Shown one piece after another: positions 8,773-13,278 of a stretch of DNA of 13,278 nt. The stretch is from an uncultured Pseudomonadales bacterium (GTDB taxonomy: Bacteria > Pseudomonadota > Gammaproteobacteria > Pseudomonadales > Cellvibrionaceae), in contig CALIUX010000182.1 of the NCBI GenBank assembly GCA_938048505.1, forward strand, positions 1 through 13,278, in the 5' to 3' direction. The translations under genes were made by a program, and so were the position numbers. The stretch's first letter is position 1, and the number at the start of each line of letters is the position of its first letter. The notes below the pieces were generated by a model. It was not told where the DNA came from. It searched no databases and saw only the letters and a program-made list of their open reading frames with translations.

Positions 8773-10089
8773 ATGCAAGTTTCCGTTGAAACAACGTCGG
8801 GTTTAGAGCGTCGTTTAACTGTTGGTATTCCTGCCGAGCAAGTTGACCAAGAAGTCAATAAGCGCCTACAAGAAGCCTCTAAAACTGTTCGTATCAATGG
8901 TTTTCGTCCAGGCAAAGTGCCAATGAGCGTTGTGAAGAAGCGTTTTGGTGGTGGTGTTCGTCAAGAAGTTCTCGGTGACGTAATCAATCGTTCATACTCT
9001 GATGCCATTGCACAAGAGAAATTGCGCCCAGCAGGCCAACCTAATATTGAGCCTAAGCAAATGGATGCGGGTAAAGATGTAGAGTTTGTTGCTACATTTG
9101 AGGTCTACCCAGAAATCACTCTTAAGAGCGTTGATGGTGTTGAGGTTGAGAGCCTAAGCGCAGACATTGCTGATTCTGACGTCGATGAAATGATCGAAAC
9201 TTTGCGCAAAAGTCAGGCGAAGTGGGCTGACGCTGACGCAGCAAAAGTTGCTGAAGATGGCGATCGTGTCCTAATCGACTTTAAAGGCACTAAAGACGGT
9301 GAAGCGTTTGAAGGTGGCACAGCCGAAGATCAGCGTTTGGTTCTAGGTTCTGGGCACATGATCGATGGTTTTGAAGCAGGCTTAGTTGGCTCCAAGGCGG
9401 GCGATGAAAAAGTACTCAATTTAACCTTCCCTGAAGACTATCAGGCTGAAGAGCTTCAAGGTGCAGCGGTAGAGTTTGCTGTTACTGTTAAAGGTGTTGA
9501 GGTTCAAGAGCTGCCTGAAGTGAATGATGAGTTTTTCTCTGCGTTTGGTGTTGCTGACGGTGGTGAAGAGCAGTTTCGCAAAGAAGTGCGCGAAAACATG
9601 GAGAACGAAAAAGAGAAAGCTGCTAAGGGCAACATCAAAAATCAAATTTTTGATGCGCTTGTTGAGGCAAACGAAATTGAAGTACCTAAAGCGCTTGTTT
9701 CAAATGAAATTAACGCTCTGCGTAACCAAACTGCACAGCAATATGGCCAGTTGAGCGATAAAATTGATCTGAGCACAATCTTCCCTGATAACATGTTTGA
9801 AGAGCAAGCAAAGCGTCGTACGCACTTGGGCTTGTTGGTATCTGAGGTTGTGTCTGAGAAGTCTTTAAAAGCAGACAAAGACAAGGTTAAAGCCATGGTT
9901 GAAAACCTTGCTTCTACCTACGAAGACCCCCAAAGTGTTGTGAATTACTATTTTGGTAATGAGCAATTGTTGGCGGGTGTTGAAGCAGCTGTGCTTGAAG
10001 AGCAGGTTGTTGATGTGTTGCTTGAGTCGGCTTCTGTTACCGAAAAAACGATTCCGTACAAAGATTTGATTGCAAAACAACAGGCATAA
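8773..10089 (+). CDS. tig: Trigger factor, ribosome-bound chaperone and peptidyl-prolyl isomerase
   Basis: Binds near the ribosome exit tunnel and shields nascent chains while they fold. Residues 1-112 form the ribosome-binding domain, with the signature GFRPGKVP at 43-50. Residues about 160-245 are the FKBP-type isomerase domain (DRVLIDFKG, GSGHMIDGFEAGLVG). The remainder is the helical chaperone arm domain. The chosen start is the ATG at 8773, which gives 438 residues beginning MQVSVETT as in other trigger factors. An ATG four codons earlier (8761) is in frame, but it overlaps the ribosome-binding site GAGG (8763-8766), which is spaced six bases from 8773. The gene heads the usual tig-clpP-clpX-lon block and is closed off from clpP by a terminator. 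Confidence 0.97.
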   Translation: MQVSVETTSGLERRLTVGIPAEQVDQEVNKRLQEASKTVRINGFRPGKVPMSVVKKRFGGGVRQEVLGDVINRSYSDAIAQEKLRPAGQPNIEPKQMDAGKDVEFVATFEVYPEITLKSVDGVEVESLSADIADSDVDEMIETLRKSQAKWADADAAKVAEDGDRVLIDFKGTKDGEAFEGGTAEDQRLVLGSGHMIDGFEAGLVGSKAGDEKVLNLTFPEDYQAEELQGAAVEFAVTVKGVEVQELPEVNDEFFSAFGVADGGEEQFRKEVRENMENEKEKAAKGNIKNQIFDALVEANEIEVPKALVSNEINALRNQTAQQYGQLSDKIDLSTIFPDNMFEEQAKRRTHLGLLVSEVVSEKSLKADKDKVKAMVENLASTYEDPQSVVNYYFGNEQLLAGVEAAVLEEQVVDVLLESASVTEKTIPYKDLIAKQQA

Positions 10090-10130
10090 TTCAAGCCCTA
10101 TTTGATTGATTTTTAATCACATTCTCTAAA

Positions 10131-10169
10131 AACCTCGCTAGATTTTAAAAGATTTAGCGGGGTTTTTTT
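10131..10169 (+). terminator. Intrinsic terminator of tig
   Basis: AACCTCGCTA (10131-10140) pairs with TAGCGGGGTT (10155-10164) over 10 bp, including one T-G wobble, around a 14-base loop. Seven T follow at 10163-10169. It separates tig from clpP. Confidence 0.88.
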
Positions 10170-10270
10170 ATTTACTGGCATAAGTGTCTTTCTGGGGTTA
10201 AGCTTCTTACAAAGATACTCCGTATTTATTATTACCTTTTAACCTATCCTCTTTAATTGGCTGCTTTTAT

Positions 10271-10379
10271 TGCGATTTGTCGCAGAATGCCTTTAATTTT
10301 ATAAGAAGCATTGTTTTTTAACGGCTTTGGTCTTACTTATAGTTAAATCGCAACTTAAATCGCAACAATGCTTAAGTTG
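10271..10379 (+). promoter_or_regulatory. Repeat-rich control region upstream of clpP
   Basis: TTAAATCGCAAC is repeated twice in perfect tandem (10343-10366). Its core AAATCGCA occurs a third time inverted at 10271-10278, inside the dyad TGCGA-TTTG-TCGCA (10271-10284). AAGCATTGTT (10306-10315) is the exact complement of AACAATGCTT (10364-10373). CAACTTAA (10351-10358) is the exact complement of TTAAGTTG (10372-10379). The last two pairings share bases and cannot form together. A -10-like TATAGT lies at 10338-10343, without a well-spaced -35. The remaining bases of this 370-bp tig-clpP gap show nothing beyond the tig terminator. Confidence 0.55.
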
Positions 10380-10459
10380 TTAAATTAAAGAATTAATCGT
10401 TTTCAATCCGCCTACTGTTATTGTGCTGGCGCATTTAAACTGAAGGAAAGTCAATCGTT

Positions 10460-11101
10460 ATGTCTATTATTGATACTCAAGGGGTCAACTCATTCAATCC
10501 TAGCGCGGCATTAGTGCCTATGGTGATTGAGCAAACTGCTCGTGGAGAGCGGTCCTACGATATCTACTCGCGACTACTCAAAGAGCGAGTTATCTTCTTG
10601 GTGGGGCAAGTTGAAGACCATATGGCTAATTTGGTGGTTGCTCAACTCCTCTTTTTAGAAGCGGAAAACCCCGATAAAGACATCCACCTTTATATTAATT
10701 CACCGGGCGGTTCTGTTACAGCAGGCTTGTCTATATATGACACTATGCAGTTCATTAAACCAGACGTGAGCACCATGTGCATTGGTCAGGCGTGCAGCAT
10801 GGGCGCTTTCTTGCTGTCTGCAGGCGCTAAGGGTAAGCGGTTTTGCTTGCCGAATTCGCGCGTTATGATTCATCAGCCTTCAGGCGGTGCGCAGGGTCAA
10901 GCAAGTGATATTCATATTCATGCCCAAGAGATACTCAAAATTCGCGAGCAGCTCAACAGCATCATGGCAGAGCATGCCGGTCGTAGCGTTGAAGAGATCG
11001 CAGCTGATACTGAGCGTGATAACTTTATGAGCGCCGAAGAGTCAAAAGCTTATGGGTTAATTGATGAGGTGTTGGCGCATCGCTCTGTAAGTAGTGACTA
11101 G
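10460..11101 (+). CDS. clpP: ATP-dependent Clp protease proteolytic subunit ClpP
   Basis: Serine peptidase that forms a barrel of two seven-subunit rings and degrades proteins unfolded by ClpX or ClpA. The 213 residues compare with 207 in E. coli. The catalytic triad is Ser113 ([14 protein letters not shown]), His138 ([10 protein letters not shown]) and Asp187 (DTERDNF), each two positions beyond the E. coli numbering. [12 protein letters not shown] (79-90) is the substrate-binding strand region. The first residues before [20 protein letters not shown] (21-40) are a short propeptide removed by self-cleavage in relatives. ATG at 10460 has AAGGA (10443-10447) 12 bases upstream, rather far. It is followed after 202 bp by clpX, which seems to have its own promoter. 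Confidence 0.98.
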   Translation: MSIIDTQGVNSFNPSAALVPMVIEQTARGERSYDIYSRLLKERVIFLVGQVEDHMANLVVAQLLFLEAENPDKDIHLYINSPGGSVTAGLSIYDTMQFIKPDVSTMCIGQACSMGAFLLSAGAKGKRFCLPNSRVMIHQPSGGAQGQASDIHIHAQEILKIREQLNSIMAEHAGRSVEEIAADTERDNFMSAEESKAYGLIDEVLAHRSVSSD

Positions 11102-11231
11102 CTTGCGGTTGCTTCATAAATGATAACGATGTGATTGTGCTGTATCGATTAAAGGGCTGTTTTTTTATCGGTTCTAGCATGTCTAAAGTGGGTCATTAGC
11201 GCGTAATTTGCTGCTCTGTGGTTGATGAAGC

Positions 11232-11259
11232 CTTGCTTTGTGGCCATATGACCCCATAT
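11232..11259 (+). promoter_or_regulatory. Candidate sigma-32 (heat-shock) promoter of clpX
   Basis: CCCCATAT at 11252-11259 fits the sigma-32 -10 pattern CCCCATNT at every fixed position. CTTGCTT (11232-11238) lies 13 bp upstream and keeps the CTTG core of the -35 pattern CTTGAAA. The transcript would start roughly 38 bases before the clpX ATG. Confidence 0.5.
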
Positions 11260-11303
11260 TGGCTCGTATAACAGCGTAATATAATAATTGGCGGAGAGGT
11301 TTG

Positions 11304-12593
11304 ATGACCGACCACACCAAAGATCAAGATGACAATGGCAAGCTCTTATACTGCTCTTTTTGCGGTAAGAGCCAGCACGAGGTGCGCAAGCTGATTGCGG
11401 GCCCTTCAGTATTTATTTGCGATGAGTGTGTTGACCTGTGTAACGATATTATTCGTGAAGAGGTTCAAGAGGCCCAGAGCGAAGGGGATTCCGACGCATT
11501 ACCCACTCCGCAAGAGATTGCGACGACCCTTGACGATTATGTCATCGGCCAAAAGCAGGCCAAAAAAGTGTTGGCGGTTGCGGTATACAACCATTACAAG
11601 CGCTTGCGTAAAGCAGGCAACAAAAAAGAAGAGATCGAGTTAGGTAAGAGTAATATCTTGCTTGTCGGCCCAACGGGTAGCGGTAAGACGCTACTTGCTG
11701 AAACGCTTGCTCGCTTGCTAAATGTACCCTTTACCATCGCTGATGCAACGACTCTGACGGAAGCAGGCTACGTTGGTGAAGATGTCGAGAATATCATTCA
11801 AAAGCTTTTGCAAAAGTGTGATTACGATGTCGAAAAGGCGCAACAAGGTATTGTGTATATCGATGAGATCGATAAGATTTCACGCAAATCAGACAATCCT
11901 TCTATTACGCGTGATGTATCGGGTGAAGGTGTTCAGCAGGCCTTACTTAAGTTGATCGAAGGTACGGTTGCATCGGTTCCGCCTCAAGGTGGCCGTAAGC
12001 ATCCTCAGCAAGAATTCTTGCAGGTTGATACATCTAATATTCTCTTTATATGCGGCGGTGCTTTTGCAGGTCTCGATAAGATTATTAAAGATCGCTCAGA
12101 AAAAGGCGGTATTGGCTTTGGTGCAGAGGTTAAGAGCAAAGAAGCTGAAAACAATCTTGGCGAAACGCTTAAAGACCTTGAGACAGAAGATCTTGTGCGC
12201 TTTGGTTTGATTCCAGAGTTTGTTGGTCGCTTGCCTGTTGTCGCTACCCTTGATGAGTTGGATGCTGAAGCCTTGATGGCTATTTTGGCAGAACCGAAGA
12301 ACTCTCTTGTGAAGCAATACACTCGCCTTTTTGAAATGGAAGAGGTTGAGCTAGAGTTTCGTGAAGAAGCACTGAAAGCCGTAGCTGATAAGGCGATGGA
12401 GCGTAAGACTGGTGCTCGGGGCCTACGCTCAATTATGGAGTCGGTTTTACTTGAGACCATGTATAAGCTTCCATCGGAAGAAAATGTGGCAAAAGTACTG
12501 GTCGATGAGGGTTCAATCAAAGGTGATTCAGAGCCTTTGATGGTTTATGAAACCGTTGAGAAACCTGCTGCTAAGGCTGCACCAGAAGATTAA
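11304..12593 (+). CDS. clpX: ATP-dependent Clp protease ATP-binding subunit ClpX
   Basis: Hexameric AAA+ unfoldase that recognises tagged substrates and threads them into ClpP. The N-terminal zinc domain has Cys17, Cys20, Cys39 and Cys42 (YCSFC and CDEC). Walker A is GPTGSGKT (122-129), the pore-1 loop GYVG (155-158) and Walker B IVYIDEID (183-190). RKH (231-233) is the pore-entry loop, the ClpP-docking loop carries IGF (270-272) and sensor 2 is GARGLR (370-375). All functional loops are intact over 429 residues (E. coli has 424). The start is the ATG at 11304, with the strong GGAGAGG at 11293-11299. A TTG one codon earlier is in frame but too close to the ribosome-binding site. It is separated from lon by a terminator. 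Confidence 0.98.
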   Translation: MTDHTKDQDDNGKLLYCSFCGKSQHEVRKLIAGPSVFICDECVDLCNDIIREEVQEAQSEGDSDALPTPQEIATTLDDYVIGQKQAKKVLAVAVYNHYKRLRKAGNKKEEIELGKSNILLVGPTGSGKTLLAETLARLLNVPFTIADATTLTEAGYVGEDVENIIQKLLQKCDYDVEKAQQGIVYIDEIDKISRKSDNPSITRDVSGEGVQQALLKLIEGTVASVPPQGGRKHPQQEFLQVDTSNILFICGGAFAGLDKIIKDRSEKGGIGFGAEVKSKEAENNLGETLKDLETEDLVRFGLIPEFVGRLPVVATLDELDAEALMAILAEPKNSLVKQYTRLFEMEEVELEFREEALKAVADKAMERKTGARGLRSIMESVLLETMYKLPSEENVAKVLVDEGSIKGDSEPLMVYETVEKPAAKAAPED

Positions 12594-12615
12594 TTTTTGC
12601 ATTTAGCTTCGTTTT

Positions 12616-12638
12616 AAAGGCCTCTTCGAGGCCTTTTT
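12616..12638 (+). terminator. Intrinsic terminator of clpX
   Basis: AAAGGCCTC (12616-12624) and GAGGCCTTT (12628-12636) form a perfect 9-bp stem with a three-base TTC loop, or an 8-bp stem with a CTTCG loop. It runs into five T at 12634-12638. The A-rich left side makes a weak bidirectional terminator possible. Confidence 0.9.
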
Positions 12639-12679
12639 GGTCTTTATTGGCCGTTTTTAATTAAAAATAGCAACTCTTC

Positions 12680-12710
12680 ATTGAAATTCTGTGACTAGCC
12701 ATCACCATTG
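12680..12710 (+). promoter_or_regulatory. Candidate sigma-32 promoter of lon
   Basis: ATTGAAA (12680-12686) matches six of seven bases of the CTTGAAA element. CACCATTG (12703-12710) matches five of the seven fixed bases of CCCCATNT, at a 16-bp spacing. The transcript would start near 12717, about 38 bases before the ATG. lon is a heat-shock gene in E. coli, which fits. Confidence 0.42.
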
Positions 12711-12723
12711 TAGGGTATGTTTT

Positions 12724-12754
12724 TCTGCTTAAGCAGATGAAAAGAGGGCTTTTT
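12724..12754 (+). promoter_or_regulatory. Palindrome and ribosome-site hairpin in the lon leader
   Basis: TCTGCTTAAGCAGA (12724-12737) is a perfect 14-bp palindrome. Right after it AAAAG (12740-12744) can pair with CTTTT (12749-12753), leaving AGGG of the ribosome-binding site in a four-base loop just before the ATG at 12755. The second stem is weak, being four A-T pairs and one G-C. Confidence 0.4.
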
Positions 12755-13278
12755 ATGGATTCGAATCCTACTGAGCAAAGTACTTTAACTTTGCCGCTTC
12801 TGCCACTGCGTGACGTGGTTGTTTATCCTCATATGGTTATACCGCTCTTTGTCGGGAGGGAAAAGTCCATTGCTGCACTTGAGCAAGCGATGGCAGATGA
12901 CAAGCAAATACTGCTCGTCGCGCAGCGTCAATCAAGTATTGATGAGCCAACCCCTGATGATTTATTTAGCGTAGGAACGGTCTCTCAGGTTTTGCAGATG
13001 CTTCGCCTGCCTGATGGAACGGTCAAGGTTCTGGTTGAAGGCCGCCGGCGCTCGCAAGTGGAGTCTTTTTCTGAAGTTGATGGTTACTATTTGGCCAATG
13101 TTGAAGCGATTGAAAATGAAGAGGATGGTGAGCAAGCCGAGCAGTACAGCAAAACCTTGCTTAAACGCTTTGATGAATATGTGAGCATGAGCAAAAAGGT
13201 GCCTGCTGAGGTGATGACATCTCTTAATGGGATAGATGAGCCTGGGCGCATGGCTGATACCATTGCCGCACATATGTC
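12755..13278 (+). CDS. lon: ATP-dependent protease Lon, N-terminal part (cut by window edge)
   Basis: Lon is a AAA+ serine protease that removes damaged and short-lived regulatory proteins. The first 174 codons of about 800 are present. They cover most of the N-terminal substrate-recognition (LON_substr_bdg) domain: PLLPLRDVVVYPHMVIPLFV at 14-33, then VGREKSIAALEQAM, ILLVAQRQ and VGTVSQVLQMLRLPDGTVKVLVEGRRR, the usual Lon series. The ATPase domain and Ser-Lys protease site lie beyond the window. ATG at 12755 has GAGGG (12744-12748) six bases upstream. Its place after clpX is the standard gammaproteobacterial order. The frame is intact to the last base of the window. Confidence 0.97.
   Translation, partial: MDSNPTEQSTLTLPLLPLRDVVVYPHMVIPLFVGREKSIAALEQAMADDKQILLVAQRQSSIDEPTPDDLFSVGTVSQVLQMLRLPDGTVKVLVEGRRRSQVESFSEVDGYYLANVEAIENEEDGEQAEQYSKTLLKRFDEYVSMSKKVPAEVMTSLNGIDEPGRMADTIAAHM

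Noticed and set aside
11136..11175. Terminator between clpP and clpX at the run of seven T
   Set aside because: The preceding bases form no stable stem; only a weak imperfect pairing around the T-run is possible.
12005..12520. 171-codon open frame on the minus strand inside clpX
   Set aside because: It lies fully antisense to a well-conserved gene, with serine- and arginine-rich composition typical of a shadow frame.

Overview
The window looks like core chromosome of a gammaproteobacterium, most like the Pseudomonas/Cellvibrio side of the class. The evidence is the order tRNA-Leu, tig, clpP, clpX, lon on one strand, a FabB-sized FadB/FadA pair with fadB first, and a long FabY-type ketoacyl synthase of the kind known from Pseudomonas aeruginosa. 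I see no insertion sequence, phage gene, CRISPR array or other sign of an accessory island. The genus cannot be fixed from the sequence alone.

Layout. Positions 1-155 (minus strand) hold the first 51 codons of speA, biosynthetic arginine decarboxylase, running off the left edge. An AraC-family regulator with a DJ-1/PfpI-like sensor domain follows at 414-1409 (minus). It is divergent from fabY (1634-3553, plus), a complete 639-residue beta-ketoacyl-ACP synthase with an intact Cys-His-His triad. A short spacer carrying 15-bp tandem repeats leads to a 214-residue HTH-cupin regulator (3690-4334). A 460-bp gap with several dyads then precedes the beta-oxidation operon fadB-fadA (4795-8135), whose genes overlap by one base. 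An intrinsic terminator overlaps what looks like a strong stable-RNA promoter for tRNA-Leu(UAG) at 8527-8611. The right third is the protein quality-control block: tig (trigger factor), clpP, clpX and the 5' part of lon, which is cut by the right edge.

How the genes work together. FabY starts fatty-acid synthesis and FadBA carries out the repeating steps of fatty-acid breakdown, so the middle of the window joins opposite halves of lipid metabolism with one uncharacterised regulator between them. Trigger factor meets nascent chains on the ribosome. ClpX unfolds substrates and feeds them to ClpP, and Lon is an independent ATP-dependent protease. Sigma-32-like promoter elements upstream of clpX and lon fit the known heat-shock control of these genes in relatives.

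Most of the window is well-known core genes. The less explained signals are non-coding: in-frame pentapeptide-coding repeats just after the fabY stop codon, mutually exclusive inverted repeats upstream of clpP, a promoter nested in a terminator upstream of the tRNA, and a possible hairpin around the lon ribosome-binding site. I found no convincing new multi-gene system.
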